From positions 372,001 to 436,000 of the forward strand of contig CAVQON010000015.1 in assembly GCA_963714455.1 (NCBI GenBank): 64,000 nucleotides of DNA, given 5' to 3'. Origin of the DNA: CAVQGZ01 sp963714455 (GTDB lineage: Bacteria; Actinomycetota; Actinomycetes; Jiangellales; Jiangellaceae). The notes beneath the pieces are model-generated. The model did no database searches. It saw nothing but the letters and a program-made list of their open reading frames with translations, and was not told where the DNA came from. A program made the translations under genes and the position numbers. Positions 43,410 to 51,902 of the stretch are shown one piece after another. The first letter of the stretch is position 1. The number at the start of each line of letters is the position of its first letter.

Positions 43410-46172
43410 ATGAGCACCGGCACCACGTCGCACGATCGCGCCTGGTACGCCGTCGACGTCAGCCAGGCCGCCACGTCGCTGCGCACCGACCCGTCGGTCG
43501 GCCTGTCCGGAGCGGACGCGGCCCGGCGGCTGAAGGAGGACGGGCCCAACTCGATCCCGAAGGAGCCGCCGCCGTCACGCCTCTCGATCGCCGCCGCTCA
43601 GCTTGCCGACCCGATGAACGTCATGCTGGTGGTGGTCGCCCTGATCAGCCTCGCGATCGGCGAGGCGTCGACCGGGCTGCTGGTCGGAGCCCTGGTGCTG
43701 TTGAACGTCGTGCTCGGGACGAACCAGGAGATGAAGGCGCAGGCGAGCGTGGCCGCGCTCGACCAGCTGCAGGTGCCCTCGGCGCGGGTGCTGCGCGACG
43801 GCACGCTCGTGCAGCTCGACGCGTTGGACCTCGTCGTCGGCGACCTGGTGATGCTCGAGGCCGGAGACCTGGTGCCGGCCGACGGGCGGATCACCACGTC
43901 GGCGACGCTGGAGGTCGCCGAGGCCGCACTCACCGGCGAGAGCGCGCCGGTGGCCAAGGACGCCTCGACGCTGGACTCTGACGACGTCCCGCTCGGGGAC
44001 CGGTCGAACATGCTGTTCCAGAACACGTCGGTCACGCGCGGGACGGCCGCGCTGATGGTGACCGCCACCGGCTCGGGCACCGAGATGGGCAAGATCGCCG
44101 GGCTGCTCACGTCCGTCACCCGTACCAAGTCGCCGCTGCAGAAGGAGCTCGACGGGGTCACCAGGTGGTTGGGCCTGATCTCGTGGCTGGCGGTCGCCGT
44201 CATCGTGGTCGTCGGCTGGTTTCGCGAGCTGGAGTTCAGCACCCTGGTGCTGCTGGCGGTGTCGACCGCGATCGCGGCGATCCCGACCGGCCTGCCCACG
44301 TTCGTCCAGGCCATGCTCTCCAGCGGCGCGCGTCGCCTCGCCGACGCGAAGGCAGTGGTCAAGAACCTGACCGACGTCGAGACGCTCGGGTCGACGAGTG
44401 CCATCAACAGCGACAAGACCGGCACGCTCACGATGAACGAGATGACCGCCGTGTCGATGCTCACCGGCGGCAGCTGGTACAGCGTGCAGGGCAGCGGCTA
44501 CGAGAAGGTCGGCGCGATCCTGCACACGGCCGACGACGAGGTGCCCGACTTCACACCGCTCGCACTCGGGCTGACCCTGTGCAGCGACGCCACGGTCTCC
44601 GACTCCGGAACCGTGGTCGGCGACCCCACCGAGGCGGCGCTGGTGGTGCTGGCGGCCAAGATCGGCGTGGACGCCGAGGTGACTCGGCGCGAGGTGCCAC
44701 GACTGGCCGAGGTGCCCTTCGACTCCGCCTACAAGTTCATGGCGACGTTCCACGAGGCGCCCCGCCGGGACGCGTCCGAGCGGGTCGTCGAGGCGGTGAA
44801 GGGAGCGCCGGACGTGGTGCTCGACCGCTGCTCGCAGGCTCTGTGGCACGGAGAGGTCGTCCCGCTGGAGCGCGTTCGTGCCGAGGTCGAAGCGGCGAAC
44901 GCGTCGCTGTCCGGACGCGGCCTGCGCGTGCTGTCGTTCGCGGTGCGCTTCATCGCCGAGGACGAGCGCGACGCCGTAGCGGCCGACCCCATGTCGTACG
45001 TCGACGACCTCGTGTTCGTGTCACTCGTCGGCATCATCGACCCGCTGCGCCCCTCGGCCAAGACAGCCGTCGCCACGGCGCTGCGGGCGGGCATCGACGT
45101 GCGGATGATCACCGGCGACCACGCGATCACGGCCCGGGCGATCGCTGACGACCTCGGGCTCGCCGACGGCATCATCACCGGGTCACAGCTTCAGCGGGCG
45201 ACCGACGAGGAGCTGCTGGACCGCCTCGACCACCTGCACGTGTTCGGCCGTGTGGCGCCGGAGGACAAGCTACGACTCGTCGAGCTCATGCAGCGCGACG
45301 GCACGGTGGTCGCGATGACCGGCGACGCCGTCAACGACGCCGCCGCGCTGAAGCAGGCCGACATCGGGGTGGCCATGGGCTCGGGCAGCGAGGTGACGAA
45401 GCAGGCCGCCAAGATGATTCTCACCGACGACAACTTCGCCACCCTCGTGAAGGCCATCGAGCTGGGCCGCGACATCTACGGCAAGATCAGCGCGTACCTG
45501 CGCTACCAGCTGCAGGGACTCTTCGGCGTCCTGCTGCTGATGATCATCGCCACGGTGTTCAACATCAACAGCGGAGCCGCACTGACCCCCGGCATGCTGC
45601 TGTTCGTCAACTTCGTGATCGGGGTGTTCCCCGTGCTGGCGATCATCTCCGACGGGGTCGACCCCACGATCATGGACCGCCCGCCGCGTGCCTCTGACGC
45701 ACGTGTGGTCAACCGAGGCACCGTGATCCGCTGGGCGACCGTGGGCCTCGTGCTGGCCGTCTCGGCGACGATCCCGCTCGTGCTCGGCCCGGACGAGCCG
45801 TCTCTGGACGGCCCGTCGGTGTCGATGACGATGGCCTTCGTCGTGTCCGCCCTTGCCGCTCTGGGGCTGGGCTGGACGGCGCGACGCGACCCGGGACCGT
45901 CCTTCGACGGACCGCCTTTCCCCTACCTGGCCTGGATCACCGGCGGGGCAGCGCTGCTCGTGCTCTCCGTCGAGCTCGAGGCGGCGCAGGGGTGGCTGCA
46001 GACCACCAGCCTGACCGGCGGGCAGTGGGTCGGGGCCGTGGTGCTCGCGCTCGTCGCCCCGGCTGTCGCCGCGGTGGAGAAGGAGGTGCGGCGGCGTCGT
46101 CAGCCGGCGGCACCCCAGGTGTCGTCCATGGGCGAGCTGCCCGAACCGATCGGGATCTCGACCGGCCGATAG
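43410..46172 (+). CDS. Cation-transporting P-type ATPase (P2-like, unusual ion site)
   Basis: A 920-residue P-type ATPase: N-terminal cation ATPase domain, A-domain LTGES motif, phosphorylated Asp335 in DKTGTLT, N-domain, hinge GDAVNDAAALKQADIGVAMG, and about ten membrane helices. The usual TM4 PEGLP is PTGLP (Thr293 in place of the Ca-binding Glu). TM6 reads NFVIGVFP (Asn734, then Ile and Gly where SERCA has Thr and Asp). The transported ion is therefore probably not Ca2+ and is unknown. GGGAGG precedes ATG 43410. The 3' end overlaps the cupin gene by 73 nt. Confidence 0.9.
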   Translation: MSTGTTSHDRAWYAVDVSQAATSLRTDPSVGLSGADAARRLKEDGPNSIPKEPPPSRLSIAAAQLADPMNVMLVVVALISLAIGEASTGLLVGALVLLNVVLGTNQEMKAQASVAALDQLQVPSARVLRDGTLVQLDALDLVVGDLVMLEAGDLVPADGRITTSATLEVAEAALTGESAPVAKDASTLDSDDVPLGDRSNMLFQNTSVTRGTAALMVTATGSGTEMGKIAGLLTSVTRTKSPLQKELDGVTRWLGLISWLAVAVIVVVGWFRELEFSTLVLLAVSTAIAAIPTGLPTFVQAMLSSGARRLADAKAVVKNLTDVETLGSTSAINSDKTGTLTMNEMTAVSMLTGGSWYSVQGSGYEKVGAILHTADDEVPDFTPLALGLTLCSDATVSDSGTVVGDPTEAALVVLAAKIGVDAEVTRREVPRLAEVPFDSAYKFMATFHEAPRRDASERVVEAVKGAPDVVLDRCSQALWHGEVVPLERVRAEVEAANASLSGRGLRVLSFAVRFIAEDERDAVAADPMSYVDDLVFVSLVGIIDPLRPSAKTAVATALRAGIDVRMITGDHAITARAIADDLGLADGIITGSQLQRATDEELLDRLDHLHVFGRVAPEDKLRLVELMQRDGTVVAMTGDAVNDAAALKQADIGVAMGSGSEVTKQAAKMILTDDNFATLVKAIELGRDIYGKISAYLRYQLQGLFGVLLLMIIATVFNINSGAALTPGMLLFVNFVIGVFPVLAIISDGVDPTIMDRPPRASDARVVNRGTVIRWATVGLVLAVSATIPLVLGPDEPSLDGPSVSMTMAFVVSALAALGLGWTARRDPGPSFDGPPFPYLAWITGGAALLVLSVELEAAQGWLQTTSLTGGQWVGAVVLALVAPAVAAVEKEVRRRRQPAAPQVSSMGELPEPIGISTGR

Positions 46173-46519
46173 GTGTAGAAGAGCGTGCACCCCTCGTCAC
46201 CCACAGCCGCGACCTCGTGCGCGACACCGGGTGGGATGTAGGCGTAGGAGCCCGCGTCGAGGTCACGGTCGACGATGCGCGCCGTGCCCTGGGTGACGAG
46301 GAAGTGGTGATGCGCCCCCTGGTGCACATGCGACGGGTTCACCGCGCCCGGGTCGAGCCGGAACAGCCCGAGAACGACGTCACCGGAGCGCCACAGAACC
46401 TTGTGCGACACACCCTGGCTGTCGCCCAACGACTTCCACGGAAGGTCGTCGACCGCGGCGGAGGCCATGAGAATCAGGTGACCTAGGTCATCACGTCCGG
46501 ATGGGGCGGCTGCAGACAC
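46100..46519 (-). CDS. Cupin-domain protein
   Basis: A 139-residue small beta-barrel protein. The metal-binding cupin motif is in HVHQGAHHHFLVTQG (several His), with the second half SYAYIPPGVAHEV. GTG 46517-46519 is supported by AGGAGG 5 nt upstream. The C-terminal 24 codons overlap the convergent P-type ATPase gene. It may be a dioxygenase-like or sugar-binding cupin; the ligand is unknown. Confidence 0.82.
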   Translation of the reverse strand: MSAAAPSGRDDLGHLILMASAAVDDLPWKSLGDSQGVSHKVLWRSGDVVLGLFRLDPGAVNPSHVHQGAHHHFLVTQGTARIVDRDLDAGSYAYIPPGVAHEVAAVGDEGCTLFYTYRPVEIPIGSGSSPMDDTWGAAG

Positions 46520-46582
46520 TCGAACCTCCTGCGACGATCGTTGGTACGCCTGAGCCTAGCGAGGTCGTGTGATCATGCGGGC

Positions 46583-46879
46583 ATGACGTTGCCCTCACTC
46601 GACCCCGGCACCTATCTCGTGCTCACTTACGACTACGTGCCCGACATCCTCGACCGGCGCGACCCCGTGCGTCCGGCGCACCTGGAGCATGCGCAGGCCG
46701 CCAAGGAGCGCGGCGACCTGCTCAACGTCGGAGCCGTCGGGTCACCCCCCACCGGCGCCCTGTTCGTGTTCGCAGACGTCGGTCCCGAGGCCGTCGAGAC
46801 CTACGCCGGCGCCGACCCCTACGTGACGGCGGGCCTGGTCACAGCTCGACGGGTGGATCCGTGGACGGTGGTCGTCTAG
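46583..46879 (+). CDS. YciI-family protein
   Basis: A 98-residue dimeric ferredoxin-like-fold protein of the YCII group: LVLTYDYVPDILDRR, a conserved His pair in PAHLEHAQ, and a late Asp/Pro region (YAGADPYVTAGL). Biochemical roles are largely unknown. ATG 46583 is chosen because the fold begins there. It overlaps the convergent DUF1622 gene by 41 nt. Confidence 0.82.
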   Translation: MTLPSLDPGTYLVLTYDYVPDILDRRDPVRPAHLEHAQAAKERGDLLNVGAVGSPPTGALFVFADVGPEAVETYAGADPYVTAGLVTARRVDPWTVVV

Positions 46880-47270
46880 CGGCCTGCGCCGCCTCGAACT
46901 CCGCGCGGCGCCACGGCACGATGCCTTCGAGCTCGGCCGACAGGGAGAAGCTCAGCACCGTGCGCACGAGCACCAGCAGCCCGAGGGTGGCGATGCTCTC
47001 CACGGTCAGCTCGACCGCCACCGTCTGCACGATGTCGGCGGCGACGAGCACCTCCAGCGCGAGCAGCAGCACGCGTCCGAACGATCGCCGGGCGCGCTCG
47101 TAGGCTTTCTCCCCCGCCAGGGCGTCGCGCAGCGCCCAGTAGGCGGTGAGCAGGCCACCGACAACCAGGATGATGATGCCCGCGAGCTCGATCAGCCGGG
47201 CCACCGCCTCGGCGATGTCGGCGAACACACCCGTCGGCACGAGGCCGTTCGACTCCCCGTCCACGCTCAC
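46839..47270 (-). CDS. DUF1622 membrane protein
   Basis: A 143-residue protein with three membrane helices, matching DUF1622 by LLALEVLVAADIVQTVAVE followed by TLGLLVLVRTVLSFSLSAELEG. Function unknown. GTG 47268-47270. Its end overlaps the convergent YciI gene; its start is 92 nt from the divergent WS/DGAT gene. Confidence 0.85.
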   Translation of the reverse strand: MSVDGESNGLVPTGVFADIAEAVARLIELAGIIILVVGGLLTAYWALRDALAGEKAYERARRSFGRVLLLALEVLVAADIVQTVAVELTVESIATLGLLVLVRTVLSFSLSAELEGIVPWRRAEFEAAQAARRPPSTDPPVEL

Positions 47271-47362
47271 AGCGCCACCGTAGCGAGTGCCCGCTTGCGC
47301 AGCGGGGGCCTCGGGACGGGCCTACTGTGACCGAACGCCGCACCGGAGGGAGGTCCACCGAC

Positions 47363-48700
47363 ATGACCCGTCTGCACGCGCTCGACGCCGTCTGGCTGGA
47401 GATGGAGAAGGGTGGGCCGGCACTCGCGCCCGGGCTGCTCAGCGTCATCGACGGTCCTGCCCCGCCGGTGGCCCAGGTGCGCGCGATGGTGGCCGAGCGC
47501 ATCGAGCGGGCACCCGGGCTGCGCTGGGTGCTCGACCAGGACTCGTCGGTGCGCCGCCCGCAGTGGCGCGACGCCGGTATGCCCGACCTGCGACGCCACG
47601 TGCGGGCGGTGCGCATCGGGGCTGACCCGGACGAGCTCGCCGACCTGGTGTCGGCCTTCGTCGAGCAGCCGCTGGACCGCTCACGGCCGCTCTGGGAGGC
47701 GCTCGTGGTGCGGGGGCTGGCGAACGGCCAGTGGGCGTTCGTCTGGCGACTGCACCACTCCGTCGCCGATGGCATCGCGTCGCGGGCGGTCATGGGTCAC
47801 CTGATGGACACCCAGCCCGACGGCGGGCCGACGCTGGCCGATGCCGCCATGTCGGGGGCGCTACCGGTGACCTCGGGGGGCTACGGCCGGCCGACGCACC
47901 TGCCGGGACGCATCGGCCGGGCCATCGAGGGCGCCGTCACCGCCGTGGCGTCGGCGATCAAGCACGCACCCGAGGCCGCGCATGTGGTGGCCGACGTGAC
48001 CCCCCGTCCCCCCGGCTCGCTGACCGGGCCGCTGTCCGGACGACGCCGCTGGGTCTTCGGCACCGAAGACCTGGCACTGGCGAAGGCGGCGAAGAAGCGC
48101 CACGGCGCGAGCCTCAACGACGTCATCCTCGCAGCCGTCGCGAACGGCTACCGCGCGCTGCTCGTGGGCCGGGGGGAGCAGACGGCACAGCGCACCCTGC
48201 GGTGCGTGATCCCGGTGTCGCTTCGACCCGCGGTCGACGACCATGCCGACAACCGGCTCAGTGCAGCGTGGACAGACCTGCCCGTCGGCGACATGACGCC
48301 GGGCGAGCGCGTGCACGCGATCGGGGCGTCGACGCGGTGGCAGATCCATGCCGGCACGCCCATGGTCGGCGCCGCCCTGATCTCGCTGGCCGACCACCTC
48401 GTCCCGGGCCCCGTCCAAGAGGTGGTCGTCGAGCACGCCACCTGGGTGCCGGAGTGGTTCGCCGACACGCTGGTCACCAACGTCCCCGGCATCCAGGTGC
48501 CGCTCTACGTCGCGGGTCGGCGCATCGAGCACATGCACCCGGTCATCCCCGTCGACGGCCACCTTCGCATCACCGTGGGGGTCGTGTCGCACGACGGCAC
48601 GCTGGGCTTCGGCGTCACCGGCGACGGGCTGTACGCGGCCGACGTGGACGTGCTGCTGGCCGGCATCTCGACCGGCCTGCACGACCTCGCCGCCTCCTGA
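47363..48700 (+). CDS. Wax ester synthase/diacylglycerol acyltransferase
   Basis: WS/DGAT enzyme of 445 residues that transfers acyl groups from acyl-CoA to diacylglycerol or fatty alcohol for neutral-lipid storage. The catalytic HHxxxDG is in WRLHHSVADGIAS, the PLWE motif in SRPLWEALVVRG, the Asn-Asp motif in ASLNDVILAAVANGYR, and the C-terminal NVPGIQVPLYVAGRRI is typical. GGAGGGAGG precedes ATG 47363. A structured repeat follows its stop. Confidence 0.93.
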   Translation: MTRLHALDAVWLEMEKGGPALAPGLLSVIDGPAPPVAQVRAMVAERIERAPGLRWVLDQDSSVRRPQWRDAGMPDLRRHVRAVRIGADPDELADLVSAFVEQPLDRSRPLWEALVVRGLANGQWAFVWRLHHSVADGIASRAVMGHLMDTQPDGGPTLADAAMSGALPVTSGGYGRPTHLPGRIGRAIEGAVTAVASAIKHAPEAAHVVADVTPRPPGSLTGPLSGRRRWVFGTEDLALAKAAKKRHGASLNDVILAAVANGYRALLVGRGEQTAQRTLRCVIPVSLRPAVDDHADNRLSAAWTDLPVGDMTPGERVHAIGASTRWQIHAGTPMVGAALISLADHLVPGPVQEVVVEHATWVPEWFADTLVTNVPGIQVPLYVAGRRIEHMHPVIPVDGHLRITVGVVSHDGTLGFGVTGDGLYAADVDVLLAGISTGLHDLAAS

Positions 48701-48741
48701 GGCGTCCCCCGCGCGTGCGGGTTTCAGCCGACAGGGGCACC

Positions 48742-48793
48742 TTCCAAGGCAAATGGGGGGTTTCCGCGGCAGATCTGCCTTGGAAACCCCCCA
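48742..48793. repeat. Interlaced, mutually exclusive inverted repeats (possible bidirectional terminator)
   Basis: Repeat A: TTCCAAGGCA (48742-48751) with TGCCTTGGAA (48776-48785). Repeat B: TGGGGGGTTTCC (48754-48765) with GGAAACCCCCCA (48782-48793). They share 48782-48785, so only one can form at a time. Between them is the palindrome GCAGATCTGC (48769-48778). It lies in the 135-nt gap between the convergent WS/DGAT and binding-protein genes. Confidence 0.7.
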
Positions 48794-48835
48794 ACGACCA
48801 CGTCAACGTGATCGTTTCGCCGGGAGCGGCGTTGC

Positions 48836-50164
48836 CTAGCCGGTGAAGCAGGGGCCGTCGTAGGCGAAGGCCTCAGCGGTGGGACCGACGTACGCGGTCG
48901 CCAGGGTGCTGATGCCGAGTGCTGCCTCCGGGTCGACCTTGTTGGCCGTGATGCTGCGATCGACGTCGCCGCCGAGCGTTGCGTCGGGCAGCGAGCCCTC
49001 GAAGTCGACGGCGAGGCCGTCGGTCACCGAGTTCAGACCCTCACGGGTCAGGTCCCCGTTCGCCGCCGCAGCCTCGAGAGCGGCCTTGAGCGGGTACTGC
49101 CAGATCCAGCCGAACGTGTAGGCGTCGTTGGACGGCACCTCGTCACCCTTGGCCTCGGCCATCGCCGCGTGCGCCGGCGTGTCGCTGCCGAAGGTCTCGT
49201 GCGTCGAGATGTTGAAGAACAGCGCCTCCAGAGCCGGAGCGGCCTCGGTGCCCAGCAGCGCGGGGTTCCACGTGGGAGCCGCACCCAGGAACTTGCCGGT
49301 GAAGCCACCAGCGGCTGCCTTGCCGACGATCTCGGCGGTCTCGCCGGGCCCGACGGCCAGACCGACCACGTCGGCGTCCGAGGACAGGATCTGCTGCACG
49401 GCAGCGTCCTGGTTGCCGACCGAGGCGTTCGGGCCGGTCTCGACGAACCCGCCGTACTCGACTCCGTTCGCCTCCGCCCACGCCTCGAAGCCACCGGCGT
49501 AGTCGCCGCCGAAGTCGCCGGGGAAGCCCACAGCGAGAACCTTTGTCGGCTCAGCCTCTGCCTCGGCGTACCAGTCCAGGCCCGACAGGGCCATCATGCA
49601 GTAGGAGGCCCCGGACTCCAGCAGGCGTCCGTCGTCCTCCTCGGCGAAGTTCCAGCCCGACCACCAGGTCGCCGGGGCGCCGATGACGTTGTCGGCCTCC
49701 ATGTCGGCGAGGATGCCCTGGGTCTGGGTCGTGCCCAGCGTCTGGGCGAGCGCCAGGATCTCCGGCTCGATCTCGCGGTACGCCTGGCTGTGCTCCTGCG
49801 GGTTGTACTTCGCGTCCTTGGTGTACTCGGTGATGTTGACGTCGTAGCCGCCGATGCCGCCGGCGTCGTTCACCCGGTCCCAGAAGTCGGTCTGTCCGTT
49901 GACCAGCTCGGTACCGAAGGGAGCGAACGGCCCCTCGGTCAGGTCGGAGATGACACCCAGGTAGATGCAGCCGTTGTCGGCGTTCGCCGAGTCCGGGCAC
50001 GGCTCCGCGGTCACACCCTCGGCGGTCACGATCTCCGTGGCAGCCTCCCCGCCCGCGTCGGGCGTGCCGTCTGCGGCCTCGTCGCCGTCACCGCCACACG
50101 CGGTCAGCACCAGGGCCCCCGTCCCCACAACGGCGATCGTGCGCATCAGTCTTGCTCTCACCAT
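48836..50164 (-). CDS. livK: Branched-chain amino acid-type ABC transporter substrate-binding lipoprotein
   Basis: A 442-residue periplasmic-binding-protein type I receptor. The signal peptide ends at lipobox LTAC (Cys23). The ligand domain starts CIYLGVISDLTEGPFAPFG and contains DFWDRVNDAGGIGGYDVNI, typical of the Liv/Peripla_BP_6 group. It is divergent from livFG-fadD-livHM, the other parts of the same importer. Many relatives bind non-amino-acid ligands such as urea or aromatic acids, and an adjacent acyl-CoA synthetase suggests a carboxylic acid here. AGGAGG precedes the ATG. Confidence 0.92.
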   Translation of the reverse strand: MVRARLMRTIAVVGTGALVLTACGGDGDEAADGTPDAGGEAATEIVTAEGVTAEPCPDSANADNGCIYLGVISDLTEGPFAPFGTELVNGQTDFWDRVNDAGGIGGYDVNITEYTKDAKYNPQEHSQAYREIEPEILALAQTLGTTQTQGILADMEADNVIGAPATWWSGWNFAEEDDGRLLESGASYCMMALSGLDWYAEAEAEPTKVLAVGFPGDFGGDYAGGFEAWAEANGVEYGGFVETGPNASVGNQDAAVQQILSSDADVVGLAVGPGETAEIVGKAAAGGFTGKFLGAAPTWNPALLGTEAAPALEALFFNISTHETFGSDTPAHAAMAEAKGDEVPSNDAYTFGWIWQYPLKAALEAAAANGDLTREGLNSVTDGLAVDFEGSLPDATLGGDVDRSITANKVDPEAALGISTLATAYVGPTAEAFAYDGPCFTG

Positions 50165-50184
50165 GTTCCTGTCCTCCTGTCACT

Positions 50185-50200
50185 GGCAGTTGGCACTGCC
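50185..50200. repeat. Short inverted repeat in the liv divergent promoter region
   Basis: GGCAGT and ACTGCC across TGGC, 10 nt upstream of the ribosome-binding site of the binding-protein gene. It could be an operator or leader hairpin. TAGGTT at 50227-50232 is a possible plus-strand -10 box in the same gap. Confidence 0.35.
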
Positions 50201-50286
50201 GCTATGAGTTCTTACCGTTCGTCCGATAGGTTCTGCAAGATTGCGGAGACACAAATCTGGTAACGGTTCGATCCCAAAGGGTGGTC

Positions 50287-51072
50287 ATGCTCGCGGTCGA
50301 GAACCTCGAAGTGGTGTACGAAGACGTCGTCCTCGTCCTCAAGGGCGTCAGCCTGCAGGTGCCGGAAGGCCAGATCGTGGCGTTGCTCGGTGCGAACGGT
50401 GCGGGCAAGACGACGGTGCTGCGGGCGATCACCGGCCTGCTGGACATCCACCGCGGCAAGATCACCAAGGGCTCGGTGAGCCTGGACGGCACGGCGATCT
50501 CCACCCTCGACGCCCCGCAGACGGTGGCGGCGGGCGTCGGCCAGGTGATGGAGGGGCGTCGCGTGTTCTCCGAGTTCACCGTGGAGGAGAACCTGCGCAT
50601 CGGTGGGCACACCTCGGCCCGCGCCGAGGTGACCGAGAACGCCGAGCGGGTCTACAGCCTGTTCCCGGTGCTGGCCGACCGCAAGAAGCAGGTGGCCGGC
50701 TACCTCTCCGGCGGGGAGCAGCAGATGCTCGCCATCGGTCGGGCGATGATGGCCAAGCCGAAGTACCTGCTGCTGGACGAGCCGTCCCTGGGCCTGGCCC
50801 CACTGGTGGTGCAGCAGATCCGCGACCTGGTCGTGAGCATCAACGCCCAGGGCACCTCCGTGCTGCTCGTGGAGCAGAACGCGGCGATGGCGCTGGCGAT
50901 CGCTGACCACGGCTACGTGATGGAGACCGGACGCATCGTCATGGACGCCCCCGCCGCGCAGCTGCGCGAGGACGAGGACATCCGCGAGTTCTACCTGGGT
51001 CTGCGCGGCGACGAGGAGTCGTCGTTCCGCAACGTCAAGCACTACCGGCGACGCAAGAGGTGGTTGAGCTGA
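50287..51072 (+). CDS. livF: Liv-type ABC transporter ATP-binding protein
   Basis: Cytoplasmic ATPase of 261 residues: Walker A GANGAGKTT, signature LSGGEQQMLAIGRAMM, Walker B YLLLDEPSLGLAP, and the H-loop position in the LLVEQN segment replaced by Gln, as in LivF. The basic tail (VKHYRRRKRW) is unusual. ATG 50287 follows AAAGGGTGG; a GTG lies 6 nt earlier. First gene of a five-gene operon, ending TGATG with livG. Confidence 0.94.
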   Translation: MLAVENLEVVYEDVVLVLKGVSLQVPEGQIVALLGANGAGKTTVLRAITGLLDIHRGKITKGSVSLDGTAISTLDAPQTVAAGVGQVMEGRRVFSEFTVEENLRIGGHTSARAEVTENAERVYSLFPVLADRKKQVAGYLSGGEQQMLAIGRAMMAKPKYLLLDEPSLGLAPLVVQQIRDLVVSINAQGTSVLLVEQNAAMALAIADHGYVMETGRIVMDAPAAQLREDEDIREFYLGLRGDEESSFRNVKHYRRRKRWLS

Positions 51073-51902
51073 TGCGTACGAGCTCGGAGTCGCTGCGCGC
51101 CGTCCTCGGCAACGGCGCTGGACAAGCTCAGGACGGTCGACCCGTCATCGAAGCCAAGAACCTCACTCTGCGCTTCGGCGGCACGCACGCCCTCACCGAC
51201 ATCTCGTTCGAGGTGAACCCCGACGAGCTGTTCGCCATCATCGGGCCGAACGGCGCGGGCAAGACGTCGATCTTCAACTGCATCTCCGGCGTGTACCGGC
51301 CGCAGGAGGGGTCGATCACGATGGGCGGCACCGAGATCGTCGGCATGGCCCCGGACAAGATCTCCCGCCTCGGTGTGGCGCGGATGTTCCAGAACATCGA
51401 GCTGTTCGACAACCTCAGCGTCGTCGACAACCTCGCGCTCGGTCGGCACAACCACCTGTCGTACTCGATCGCCTCGGGATTCCTCTTTCGCGGCAAGGCC
51501 AAGCGGGCGGAGGTGGCGACGCGCAGCGTGGTCGAGGAGCTCGTCGACTTCCTCGAGATCGAGGCCTACCGGGCCTTCCCGGTCGGGATGCTCCCCTACG
51601 GCGTGAAGAAGCGGGTCGAGCTCGGCCGGGCCCTGGCCATGGCCCCGAGCGTGCTGCTGCTGGACGAGCCGGTCGCCGGCATGAACGTCGAGGAGACCGA
51701 GGACATGGCCCGGTTCATCCTCGACGTGAGGGCAGAGCTCGGCATCAGCATGATCCTGGTCGAGCACGACATGGGCCTGGTCATGGACCTGGCCGACCGC
51801 GTGATGGTGGTCGACTTCGGTGAGCGCATCTCGCTGGGCACCCCGGCGCAGGTGCAGGCCGACCCGGCAGTGATCAAGGCATACCTGGGCGAGGAGACCT
51901 GA
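51072..51902 (+). CDS. livG: Liv-type ABC transporter ATP-binding protein
   Basis: Second ATPase, 276 residues: Walker A GPNGAGKTS, LivG-specific Q-loop MFQNIELFDNLSVVDN, a degenerate signature LPYGVKKRVELGRALA, Walker B VLLLDEPVAGMN, and VEHDMGLVMDL with the switch His. ATG 51072 overlaps the livF stop; a GTG 12 nt earlier is possible. Its stop shares TGATG with the acyl-CoA synthetase gene. Confidence 0.94.
   Translation: MRTSSESLRAVLGNGAGQAQDGRPVIEAKNLTLRFGGTHALTDISFEVNPDELFAIIGPNGAGKTSIFNCISGVYRPQEGSITMGGTEIVGMAPDKISRLGVARMFQNIELFDNLSVVDNLALGRHNHLSYSIASGFLFRGKAKRAEVATRSVVEELVDFLEIEAYRAFPVGMLPYGVKKRVELGRALAMAPSVLLLDEPVAGMNVEETEDMARFILDVRAELGISMILVEHDMGLVMDLADRVMVVDFGERISLGTPAQVQADPAVIKAYLGEET

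Noticed and set aside
41819..43981. A 720-codon open frame opposite the AI-2E transporter gene
   Set aside because: Composition is low-complexity, rich in Arg/Asp/Gln/His, and the opposite strand has a clear membrane protein.
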